Assembly: GCA_017543165.1 (NCBI GenBank)
Contig: JAFYGL010000206.1
Span: forward strand, 1 to 9,655
Direction of reading: 5' to 3'
DNA: 9,655 nt
Source of the DNA: Victivallales bacterium
GTDB lineage: Bacteria; Verrucomicrobiota; Lentisphaeria; Oligosphaerales; Oligosphaeraceae
Part shown: one piece after another, positions 1 through 6,138 of the stretch
How the letters are laid out: each line of letters opens with the position of its first letter
Position numbering within the stretch: position 1 is the first letter of the stretch
The notes under the pieces: generated by a model
What the model saw: the letters and a program-made list of their open reading frames with translations, nothing else
What the model was told of the DNA's origin: nothing
The model's database searches: none
Translations under genes and position numbers: made by a program

Positions 1-4
1 GGGA

Positions 5-41
5 TTTCCAGAATTAGAATATGTCTTTCATTTTCTGGAAA
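5..41. repeat. 9-bp inverted repeat spanning the stop codon of the exported-protein gene
   Basis: TTTCCAGAA at 5-13 is the exact reverse complement of TTCTGGAAA at 33-41, with a 19-base interval that includes the last codons and the TAA stop. It could fold in the 3' end of the mRNA. No T-tract is visible on the minus-strand downstream side because the window ends 4 bases later, so a terminator role cannot be judged. Confidence 0.35.
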
Positions 42-928
42 AGGCCTTTTTTCTCGTTTTGTTGTTCCTTGGGTTCATTGTCGGCGGGTTCGGTGTTCTG
101 AACCTCATTCTGCTTTGGCTTGTCCTTGGAACGATATGTTTCGCTTGCCTCGTCGTATGCAAAGCCGCGCTCCGTCATATACTTGTCAATAAAGTCGTCC
201 GCGATTGACTCTTTCAGCTTTTCCTTCTGGGCATTGACCAGTCTTTCAAGACGCTGGTCCTGTGATTCCCAATTATCAGATTCCAGATATGAACGTGCAT
301 TAACATCCGTATTCTTTGGGTAATACCCGTTTTCGCGCAACATCCTGGGCGCAATCCTCAAGATTTCAGCCCTTCTTGCGGAATCCAGCACCAGCTTCTG
401 CTTGTGCACCGCCTTCTTGAGTTTCTTCTTTATGAGCCTGTCGCACTCATCGGGATCAAAACGGGCGATGGTATCGTCGTCAAAATCGCTTATGGGAATC
501 CAGCTGCTGCCAATATGCACATGCCCCAGATTGTTCTTGCCCTGGTATCTGCCCGTGATAGTCCTGGCATACTTCACCCGCTGGACAACCGAAATGCGCT
601 CGCCAATCTTGAACGGCGCGTATTTCTTGCTGATTTCCAGGAATAATTGCTCCTGGCTTTTAACATCGTACGTCTTTGCCAAAACTGCTTCTACTTCCTT
701 CAAGGCATTTTTATATATCTGGTTCCATGGCATGCTTGGCTTTTTTACAGGATAGTCAATCTTGTTCTGCATTGCAACCAACTCTGGATCCACCTTTTTT
801 GACACTTCCTCATCCAAAGCCTTAGTTGCATTTTCCAGGCAGGCCGCCGCACTCTCCTGGGCGTATGACACCTGCCCCAGTACTGCAAGAAAAGCCAGCA
901 TCAAAAACAAGATGGCTCCAGTGCGCAT
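14..928 (-). CDS. Exported protein of unknown function, paralogue of the operon's first gene product
   Basis: Not recognised as a named family. The 304-residue product starts with a typical signal peptide (MRTG, a hydrophobic run at about residues 5-20, then VSYAQ-ES with a likely cleavage after SYA or AQ), so it is probably exported. The mature part is highly charged and mostly helical. A short beta-rich stretch at about residues 105-157 (ITGRYQG, then HVHIGSSWIPISDFDDDTIARF) looks like a small SH3-like or SHD1-like module; that reading is tentative. A helical, strongly charged region follows, then a Glu/Gln/Lys/Asn-rich tail ending in KKGLFQKMKDIF. Residues 136-157 align with residues 238-259 of the 417-aa protein encoded at 1797-3050 (about 9 of 22 identical by eye), and the downstream helical part also resembles it. 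It is the last gene of a three-gene operon, starting 3 bp after the LOG-family gene, with a GGAG Shine-Dalgarno 8 bp before the ATG that lies inside the LOG gene's last codons. Function unknown. Confidence 0.85.
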   Translation of the reverse strand: MRTGAILFLMLAFLAVLGQVSYAQESAAACLENATKALDEEVSKKVDPELVAMQNKIDYPVKKPSMPWNQIYKNALKEVEAVLAKTYDVKSQEQLFLEISKKYAPFKIGERISVVQRVKYARTITGRYQGKNNLGHVHIGSSWIPISDFDDDTIARFDPDECDRLIKKKLKKAVHKQKLVLDSARRAEILRIAPRMLRENGYYPKNTDVNARSYLESDNWESQDQRLERLVNAQKEKLKESIADDFIDKYMTERGFAYDEASETYRSKDKPKQNEVQNTEPADNEPKEQQNEKKGLFQKMKDIF

Positions 929-931
929 GGC

Positions 932-1774
932 TCAAACTCCTCTATTATAGAATCTGCAAATGTAATTCCAGGCTTCCTGGGCGTCGTCGCTATAGTGGAA
1001 TATGTTCAAATCCTTTTCTGAAATCAGGCCCTTCTCCACAAACATGTTCCAGTTGACCAGTTTCTCCCAGAAGGCTTTTCCAAACAAAATCACGGGCATT
1101 GGCTCGATCTTGCCTGTCTGTATCAGTGTCAAAGCCTCGAAAAGCTCGTCCATCGTGCCGAAGCCGCCTGGGAAGCATCCCAATGCCTTTGCCCTTTTGA
1201 GGAAATGCATTTTCCTTATGCTGAAATAATGCAGCTGGAAACTCAAATCAGGGGTAATATACTTGTTGGCATGTTGCTCGAATGGAAGCACGATATTCAA
1301 GGCGGCGGAAATACCGCCTGCATCGGCGGCTCCCCTGTTGCCAGCCTCCATGATACCACCGCCGCCGCCAGTTATGACCACGAATGTCTTGTCTGTGCCA
1401 TCCTGGCGCTGGCTCTCCTTGGTGACTATCCTGCCGAAGTCCCTGGCCATCTGGTAGTATCTGCTGGCACCGAGATCCTGCTGTGCCTTGTCAAGTTTTT
1501 CATGAAATTCTGCCGAATCAGGATGTGCCTTCATATCCGCCAATGCCTTCTCCAGATTGGCGGTCGCCTCCTCTGGCGACTTGATGCGGGCGCTGCCGAA
1601 TATCACCAGCGTGGACTGTATCTGGTACAGGTCCATGAAATAATCTGGCTTGAGATATTCCAGTTCAAGCCGAATAGGACGGCAGCAGTCGGACTTAAGG
1701 AAGTCCAAATCCTCGTATGCCTTTACCGTTGCATTGCTGACATTCACATTCTTCCTGAGCAAGGCATCGTACAT
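932..1774 (-). CDS. LOG / TIGR00730-family Rossmann-fold protein (lysine-decarboxylase-like fold)
   Basis: Numbering from the ATG at 1774 (280 residues). A TGGGGGIMEA glycine-rich loop is at about 135-144, a SIRKMHF segment with the conserved Arg-Lys at 187-188, and the hallmark PGGFGTMDE at about 202-210. These are the signature motifs of LOG-type proteins, whose characterised members hydrolyse nucleoside 5'-monophosphates (such as cytokinin ribotides) to free base and ribose 5-phosphate. This is a longer form than the roughly 190-residue plant-type LOG: it has an extra N-terminal region of about 50 residues and an insertion at about 65-105. The exact substrate is therefore open. There is no signal peptide, so it is cytosolic, unlike both neighbours. 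The reading frame stays open to a GTG at 1795, but the ATG at 1774 is preferred because GGAGGG lies 4 bp before it. It overlaps neither neighbour: 22 bp after the 417-aa gene and 3 bp before the 304-aa gene. Confidence 0.88.
   Translation of the reverse strand: MYDALLRKNVNVSNATVKAYEDLDFLKSDCCRPIRLELEYLKPDYFMDLYQIQSTLVIFGSARIKSPEEATANLEKALADMKAHPDSAEFHEKLDKAQQDLGASRYYQMARDFGRIVTKESQRQDGTDKTFVVITGGGGGIMEAGNRGAADAGGISAALNIVLPFEQHANKYITPDLSFQLHYFSIRKMHFLKRAKALGCFPGGFGTMDELFEALTLIQTGKIEPMPVILFGKAFWEKLVNWNMFVEKGLISEKDLNIFHYSDDAQEAWNYICRFYNRGV
937..943 (-). promoter_or_regulatory. Ribosome binding site of the 304-aa gene, embedded in the upstream gene
   Basis: AGAGGAG on the minus strand lies within the last Arg-Gly-Val codons of the LOG-family gene and ends 8 bp before the ATG at 928. 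The LOG stop codon TGA (934-932) falls between site and start. Ribosomes finishing the LOG gene would uncover or reuse this site, so translational coupling is likely. Confidence 0.5.
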
Positions 1775-1778
1775 ATTA

Positions 1779-1784
1779 CCCTCC
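1779..1784 (-). promoter_or_regulatory. Shine-Dalgarno that decides the start of the LOG-family gene
   Basis: Read on the minus strand, GGAGGG is followed by TAAT and then ATG (1774-1772). It lies inside the longer frame that would begin with GTG at 1795, and no comparable site precedes that GTG. This favours the ATG and shortens the protein by 7 residues. Confidence 0.6.
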
Positions 1785-1796
1785 ATGTTCGCCACC

Positions 1797-3050
1797 TTAA
1801 GGTGCTGGTGCTTCCTCGCCTTCTGGCTTGGCTTCTGCGTTCTGCTGTTCCTTCTTCATCCTGAAATCAGCAGCAACTGACTTTGGCATCCATTCGCCTG
1901 TGCCCTCTGGCTCGCCTGCCTCCTTGACGAATTCGAAGTCATCTGTGCAACCAATGGTCTCTCCGAATTTCTCCACTGCATTCTCGAAGAAGTCCTTTGT
2001 GATTTCAGGCTTGATGCGCTCGATTTCCTTCTTGAGAAGGACATTGTACAGGTTTTCAAAATACACATCCCTCTGTATCCAGTTCTTGACGTTGGTGGAA
2101 CGCCTCTGTATCTTGTTCAGGAGATATTGCTTCGGCACATAGCCCTCGGCCATAAGCGTATCCGGATACACCATCATCACCCAGTCATTCACAAAGCCTT
2201 CCTTTATTGCCTTGTACCTGCGCTGTTCCTGCATGATATACTTTTCCACCATCTTCTGGTTGACTTCATCATAGAAGAGGGCCTGGGTATCCTCGTCCAA
2301 ATCGTTCCTGCTGATCATCCTATGGCCGATTTTGAGCCTGTTCACGGTAACCGCCTCCAGGCGTCCCTCGATCCTATTTGCACCATAGCCACGCCCGCCG
2401 CGCAATGTAATGTTGGTGACGTATGGTTTCTTCTTGCCTTCCTCTATCCTGTACATGGGGTACTTTTCCTGCCCCTCGCGCTCCAGATCATCAATTGCCT
2501 TGGGCTTGCAGTGCTTCTCGAAAATCCCCGTGAACTCCTTCTCCATGTCGTCCTTGATTTTCAGCATGTCCCTTTTCACAATATTCTTCAGGCGACCTTT
2601 CTCCAAATCCCATTTCGGAATCGGAATTTCCAAATACTTGGACATGTTCGGGTATGTATCAGGCATATCCTCCATATTGCGCCACTTGTTCTGCTCCGTG
2701 ACAATGAATTTACGGCGGTCCATGTTCTGCTCGGTCCTTATATCCTCTTCATATTTTGCGGAACGCGTATTCAGCAAAAGCGCTATCTTATCTCTGGTGA
2801 CTGTCTCCTTCGCGCGCCTGTCCGCCTCCTTGTCAATTTCCCTGAAGATTTCCTTTCTCTGCGCCTTCCAGACATTGGGGTCCAGCGCCTGCTCTGCTTC
2901 GCCAGCCTCCCCCGCTTCACCTGCGGCCTGCTCACCTGCGGGCGCTGCGTCTGGCGGCGCATCCTGCGCTTTCGCCGCACACGCAAATGAAAACATCCCC
3001 AGCAAAGCCATCAGCCAAAAAACACGTTTTCCACCAGTAAAAATGTCCAT
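1797..3050 (-). CDS. Exported protein of unknown function, first gene of the LOG operon
   Basis: Not recognised as a named family. The 417-residue product has an N-terminal signal sequence (basic GGKR, then a hydrophobic stretch at about residues 10-24, then AAKAQD with a likely cleavage after AKA). A low-complexity Ala/Pro/Gly/Glu linker follows, including three GEA repeats at about 44-52. A long, highly charged helical region covers about 60-190. A beta-containing segment at about 196-260 (KYPMYRIEEGKKK, then GRLEAV, then LKIGHRMISRNDLDEDTQALF) resembles residues 101-157 of the 304-aa protein encoded downstream. A helical region follows to about 365, with an acidic, Pro-ending tail. The start ATG has AAGGA 7-8 bp upstream. 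The stop codon sits 22 bp before the preferred LOG start. Its export signal and paralogy with the third gene suggest that both act outside the cytoplasm, perhaps together; this is inference only. Confidence 0.85.
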   Translation of the reverse strand: MDIFTGGKRVFWLMALLGMFSFACAAKAQDAPPDAAPAGEQAAGEAGEAGEAEQALDPNVWKAQRKEIFREIDKEADRRAKETVTRDKIALLLNTRSAKYEEDIRTEQNMDRRKFIVTEQNKWRNMEDMPDTYPNMSKYLEIPIPKWDLEKGRLKNIVKRDMLKIKDDMEKEFTGIFEKHCKPKAIDDLEREGQEKYPMYRIEEGKKKPYVTNITLRGGRGYGANRIEGRLEAVTVNRLKIGHRMISRNDLDEDTQALFYDEVNQKMVEKYIMQEQRRYKAIKEGFVNDWVMMVYPDTLMAEGYVPKQYLLNKIQRRSTNVKNWIQRDVYFENLYNVLLKKEIERIKPEITKDFFENAVEKFGETIGCTDDFEFVKEAGEPEGTGEWMPKSVAADFRMKKEQQNAEAKPEGEEAPAP

Positions 3051-3076
3051 TCCAATTCCTTCCGTAATGTATTTTT

Positions 3077-3104
3077 ATTTTATGATGTATCTTCTCAAAG
3101 TTAA
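3077..3104 (-). promoter_or_regulatory. Possible promoter of the three-gene operon
   Basis: On the minus strand TTAACT (3104-3099) and TAAAAT (3082-3077) are separated by 16 bp in a locally AT-rich stretch. This would place transcription start near 3070, about 20 bp before the ATG, which leaves room for the AAGGA ribosome site. The -35 match is weak, so this is a tentative call based on position and composition. Confidence 0.3.
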
Positions 3105-3201
3105 AATGCTTTGTGAAACCGAAATGTAACGCATTATCGCCATAAGACAATGCGCTCATTGTTATTTTTTATGCAACAGGCATAATTACCAACATGCCCG
3201 C

Positions 3202-3304
3202 CACGCTATTCTGCACGCCGCTCTGCACGGCCAAGGCCGCGCAGATAACCGCACCTGGCTACTGCCGCATGGCAGTCACGCGTCCTGACGCGCGGCCCCC
3301 GCGG
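3202..3304. other. GC-rich intergenic block of overlapping short hairpins
   Basis: Between epmA and the three-gene operon lies a run of small perfect inverted repeats. They are CGGCC-aa-GGCCG (3228-3239), ACTGCC-gcat-GGCAGT (3261-3276), CGCGTC-ct-GACGCG (3279-3292) and CGCGG-ccc-CCGCG (3291-3303). The last two share an arm segment and are mutually exclusive. A short direct repeat TCTGCACG precedes them. No T-tract follows on the minus strand, so it is not a classical terminator for epmA. No convincing ORF is present. It could be a structured 3' region, a small RNA or a decayed repeat element. Confidence 0.45.
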
Positions 3305-3319
3305 TGAACTGGCTCAATC

Positions 3320-4267
3320 TCAAAACAGGTTCACATCCTGGATGGATGAAGCGCCCACAAGCATCATGAACAGCCTGTCCATGCCTATGGCGACGCCTGC
3401 GGCAGGTGGCATGCCCACGCGCATGGCATCCAGAAATGGCTGGTCCAAATCATAGACAATGCGCCCTTCCCTCTGCCTCAGCAAGGCGCAGTCCCTGAAA
3501 CGGGAGGCCTGTTCCACCGCATCGGCCAGTTCACTGCAGGCATTGCCAAGTTCCAGACCAGCCACATACACCTCCCAGCGCTCCACGCGGTCCTTGCTGC
3601 CAGGGATTCTCCTGCTCAGCCCACTGCATGCCAGCGGATACTCCACCAGCGCGGTAGGCCTGCCATTTACGCCAAGATGGGGCTCCACCTTGTCCACCAG
3701 GAGTTCCTCGAAACGCCCAGCTTGGATTGCCTCGTCCAGTTCCACGCCTGCAAATCTTCTGAATGCATCCTCCACTGTGATTTTCTCCCAGGGCAGCGAG
3801 GTGTCAATGTCATATCCGCAGAATGTGCATTTTGGATTCCCATTCACGGCAAGCGCCACCTGGAAGAGCAGTTTTTCTGTGTCAGAAAGCACAGCCAGCC
3901 AATCCGCATTGGCCCTGTACCATTCCAGCATGGTGAACTCAAGCCTGTGTCGCCTGCCCTCCTCGTCCTTTCTGAAGCACGGGCCCATCTGCCATATTCT
4001 CTCATATCCAGCGGCAAGCAGTCGCTTCATGTGGAATTCAGGGGAGGTTCTGAGCCAGGCTCCGCCAGAGGGAATCGCCTCTATGTAATCCTCAAGAGCA
4101 GGCGTCTCTATTCTAACAGGCGTGTTTACCTCAAGAAAATCATTGTCCGCAAAGAAATCGCGGACTGCGCGCAGCGCCCTGCCCCGCTTTTCCGCCATGC
4201 CGCGCTTGGAGGCAAGCATCTTTCGCTCAGTCCCAGCGGCTTCTAAATCTGGCTTGTCTATGAACAT
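3320..4267 (-). CDS. epmA: EpmA-like elongation factor P lysine ligase (lysyl-tRNA synthetase paralogue)
   Basis: EpmA (GenX/PoxA/YjeA) activates lysine or beta-lysine with ATP and attaches it to a conserved lysine of translation factor EF-P, relieving stalling at polyproline. The 315-residue protein is a stand-alone class II synthetase catalytic domain without the N-terminal OB-fold anticodon-binding domain of LysRS; E. coli EpmA is 325 residues. Motif 1 is at about 44-50 (FLEVNTP), motif 2 at about 98-117 (FRKDE, then RHRLEFTMLEWY) and motif 3 at about 291-301 (GVAIGMDRLFM). The pocket segment GLELGNACSELADAVEQ is at 237-253. EF-P and the EpmB aminomutase are not in this window. The ATG at 4267 has no Shine-Dalgarno and the sequence just before it reads GATAATCTATACTT, so either the mRNA is leaderless or a downstream start is used (Met17 or Met24, both before the catalytic core). 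It is separated from the kinase by a terminator and probably has its own promoter. Confidence 0.9.
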   Translation of the reverse strand: MFIDKPDLEAAGTERKMLASKRGMAEKRGRALRAVRDFFADNDFLEVNTPVRIETPALEDYIEAIPSGGAWLRTSPEFHMKRLLAAGYERIWQMGPCFRKDEEGRRHRLEFTMLEWYRANADWLAVLSDTEKLLFQVALAVNGNPKCTFCGYDIDTSLPWEKITVEDAFRRFAGVELDEAIQAGRFEELLVDKVEPHLGVNGRPTALVEYPLACSGLSRRIPGSKDRVERWEVYVAGLELGNACSELADAVEQASRFRDCALLRQREGRIVYDLDQPFLDAMRVGMPPAAGVAIGMDRLFMMLVGASSIQDVNLF

Positions 4268-4289
4268 AAGTATAGATTATCGATTTTCT

Positions 4290-4322
4290 AAAAAAAAGCG
4301 TGAGCGACAAAGCGACGCTCAC
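4290..4322 (-). terminator. Rho-independent terminator of the kinase gene
   Basis: On the minus strand GTGAGCG (4322-4316) and CGCTCAC (4306-4300) form a perfect 7-bp stem around a 9-base loop. A GC dinucleotide follows and then eight T residues (4297-4290). It lies 36 bp after the kinase stop codon and only 22 bp before the epmA start. Confidence 0.8.
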
Positions 4323-4358
4323 ACAAGTTGAAAGCTGATTTCATGAAAATCATTGAGC

Positions 4359-5981
4359 CTAATCGTCATCCCTATCCCTTTTCCTCTGTTTTCTCGCTCT
4401 CTCCCTCTCCCGTTCTCTTTCCTTCTTTCTTCTGCGCTCTTCTTGTTTTCTCTTCTTCTCCGCAGCCCTCTGCTCGGCAAGACGCTTCTCATCGGCTTGC
4501 CTCTTCTGTTCTGCTTGCCACTTCAATTCCGCCTGTCTTTTAATCAGTTCTGCAATTTTTTTCTTTTCAGCTGCCTTCAGTTCCGCCTGCCGCTTCGCCT
4601 CAGCAGCCTTCGCATCAGCCTGCCGTTTTTCTTCAGCTATCCGTTTTGCCTCGGCAGCCTTCGCCTCGGCAAGCCGTTTTGCCTCGGCAGCCCTTTCTTT
4701 GGCAGCCTTTTCATCGGCTTGCCGCTTTGCCTCGGCAGCCTTCTCATCGGCAAGCCGTTTTTCATCGGCAAGCCGCTTCTCTTTGGCTGCCTTCTCATCA
4801 GCAAGCCGTTTTTCTTCGGCAAGCCGCTTCTCCTCGGCTAGCCGCCTCTCTTCGGCAGCCTTCTCCTCGGCTAGCCGCTTCTCCTCATCCTCAACAGAAG
4901 GATTTTCAGCTGTTGTCTCCACATTTTCCACTGCTGGCTCATCCATTGCATGGGCCTCTCTCCACAAAGTCACATACAGGATAAGCATTATCGCTGCAAA
5001 GACAAGAACACCGCCGACAACAAAAAGTATCACACTGACCTTGGAGGATGGTTTGGACGGCAAATCCACATGCTGGACGACTGGTTCCGCAGCCTCATTC
5101 TGAGCGTCCGATGACACGAGTGGAACCCTGTTTCCCCCTAGACTATGCCGTATGCTCCTCAAATCACCCAGCACCTCCGTCCAGTCCTGCGGCCTCTCGT
5201 CAGGATTCTTCGCCACCATCCTGCCGACAAGTTGTGAAAGAAGCGGCGGTGCCTCTGGACAGCGCAGCACAAGCGGCTCGGGATTCTCGTGTACCTGCTT
5301 GTCCAGCACTTCCTGCGCATTGGTTCCAGGGAACAGGGGGCTTCCTGACACAGCATGGTAAATGGTTGCGCCCAGGGCATAAATGTCCGTCCTGCAATCG
5401 CCCATTTTGGAAGTTCCCTTGATAAGTTCGGGCGCGGCGTAATGCGGCGTAAGCAAAATGTCACTTTCCTGGCGTTCATGGCCCTTCATGTTGGCCAGTC
5501 CGAAATCAGCAAGCTTAGCCTCGCCAGTGGATTTGAGCATTATGTTCTCTGGCTTTATGTCCCCATGCGTCAAGCCATGCCTGGTCCAGCCATATTCCAG
5601 AGCCTCGGCCACCTCGATGACTATGTCCAGAAGCCGTCCAAGAGGCACCTTGCCCTGCTCTGTTATCATCTCCTGCAGGGACTTGCCATCAACGTATTCC
5701 ATGCAGAAATAGTGCATGCCACGCTCGCAGCCAATGTCCAGCGCCTCGATGATATTGGGGTGCGAAAGGGAGGCGGCAGCCCTGGCCTCGTTGATGAAGC
5801 GGTTGACGTATGCCGCATCACTCTCGTACATGGGCAGCAATATCTTCACAGCAACCAGACGTGAACGACCAAGTTCCTCGGCAAGATAGACCACGGCCAT
5901 GGCGCCGCGCCCAATCTCGCCAATTATCTTGTAACGCCCCAGCGTCTCGCCCGCCGCAATTGGTGGTGCTACCTGCTCCAT
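4359..5981 (-). CDS. Transmembrane Hanks-type Ser/Thr protein kinase with a TolA-like coiled-coil tail
   Basis: Numbering from the ATG at 5981 (540 residues). The N-terminal kinase domain spans about residues 14-280. It has the glycine loop GEIGRGAMAVVY (21-32), ATP-binding VAVK Lys46, helix-C Glu65, catalytic loop HGDIKPEN (139-146, Asp141), DFG (159-161) and APE (183-185). All catalytic residues are present. The HRD arginine is Gly140, so it is a non-RD kinase. A single transmembrane segment lies at about 314-338. After it comes an acidic linker, then about 165 residues of Ala/Glu/Lys/Arg repeats like TolA domain II (KRLAEEKAA, KRLADEK, KRQAE), an extremely basic Arg/Lys/Glu stretch and a final RDRDDD. 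There is no PASTA or other known sensor. Expected topology is kinase inside, helix outside. The frame can be extended to a TTG at 5990 but the ATG is preferred; neither has a clear Shine-Dalgarno. The substrate is unknown, and its neighbours (epmA, rhaB) give no clear functional clue. Confidence 0.9.
   Translation of the reverse strand: MEQVAPPIAAGETLGRYKIIGEIGRGAMAVVYLAEELGRSRLVAVKILLPMYESDAAYVNRFINEARAAASLSHPNIIEALDIGCERGMHYFCMEYVDGKSLQEMITEQGKVPLGRLLDIVIEVAEALEYGWTRHGLTHGDIKPENIMLKSTGEAKLADFGLANMKGHERQESDILLTPHYAAPELIKGTSKMGDCRTDIYALGATIYHAVSGSPLFPGTNAQEVLDKQVHENPEPLVLRCPEAPPLLSQLVGRMVAKNPDERPQDWTEVLGDLRSIRHSLGGNRVPLVSSDAQNEAAEPVVQHVDLPSKPSSKVSVILFVVGGVLVFAAIMLILYVTLWREAHAMDEPAVENVETTAENPSVEDEEKRLAEEKAAEERRLAEEKRLAEEKRLADEKAAKEKRLADEKRLADEKAAEAKRQADEKAAKERAAEAKRLAEAKAAEAKRIAEEKRQADAKAAEAKRQAELKAAEKKKIAELIKRQAELKWQAEQKRQADEKRLAEQRAAEKKRKQEERRRKKERERERERARKQRKRDRDDD
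4431..4886 (-). repeat. Degenerate in-frame coding repeats of the kinase tail
   Basis: This stretch is built of imperfect units of about 21 to 24 bases encoding variants of KRLAEEKAAE, with strings such as CGGCTTGCCGAN GAAAA on the minus strand recurring many times. All changes keep the frame. At the DNA level copies are similar enough to allow slippage or unequal recombination, so repeat number probably varies between strains. Confidence 0.75.
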
Positions 5982-6013
5982 ACAATACAACTACAAATAC
6001 CTATTGAAATATT

Positions 6014-6133
6014 AGTGGACAGTGGACAGTGGACTGTTCTGTGCGGGGCGATACCATCGCCCCGCTTTTGGGGCAGTGGTTGCTAAATGCGGGCGATTTT
6101 ATCGCCCGCCACAAAACAGTCCACAGTCCACTT
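6014..6133. repeat. Nested-palindrome intergenic element (REP/MITE-like)
   Basis: The left end holds three tandem copies of GTGGACA/T (6015-6035). Positions 6021-6038 are inverted at 6115-6132 (18 bp, one mismatch), forming an outer stem. Enclosed are two hairpins with matching cores. The first is GCGGGGCGAT-acc-ATCGCCCCGC (6043-6065, 10-bp stem, 3-base loop). The second is GCGGGCGAT-ttt-ATCGCCCGC (6089-6109, 9-bp stem, 3-base loop). The whole thing folds as a two-armed cruciform. It starts 5 bp beyond the rhaB stop codon and fills the space up to the kinase gene. It resembles short palindromic elements mobilised in trans by REP-associated transposases, but no transposase or target-site duplication is visible here. 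It may also end rhaB transcription. Confidence 0.7.
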
Positions 6134-6138
6134 GAATA

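Noticed and set aside
39..50. Perfect palindrome AAAAGGCCTTTT
   Set aside because: It lies inside the coding sequence for KKGLFQK and is short and simple enough to be chance.
1205..1864. Plus-strand open frame of 219 codons
   Set aside because: It is antisense to the LOG-family gene and the end of the 417-aa gene, both supported by motifs or operon structure and ribosome sites. Its translation shows no domain and is Leu/Cys/His-rich, as expected for a shadow frame.
2127..2990. Plus-strand open frame of 287 codons
   Set aside because: It lies fully opposite the exported 417-aa gene, which has a signal peptide, ribosome site and a paralogue. The antisense product has no recognisable features.
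3261..3276. ACTGCC/GGCAGT hairpin as the epmA terminator
   Set aside because: No T-tract follows on the minus strand.
4353..4841. Plus-strand frame encoding a Leu/Phe/Ser-rich repetitive protein
   Set aside because: It is the mirror of the kinase's Lys/Glu/Ala codon repeats and has no independent evidence.
4431..4886. CRISPR-like appearance of regularly repeated DNA
   Set aside because: Units are contiguous, in frame, imperfect and lack unique spacers. They encode a coiled coil.
6015..6035. GTGGACA tandem repeats as iterons or a replication origin
   Set aside because: Only three copies, no adjacent initiator gene or DnaA boxes. They are better explained as the arm of the palindromic element.
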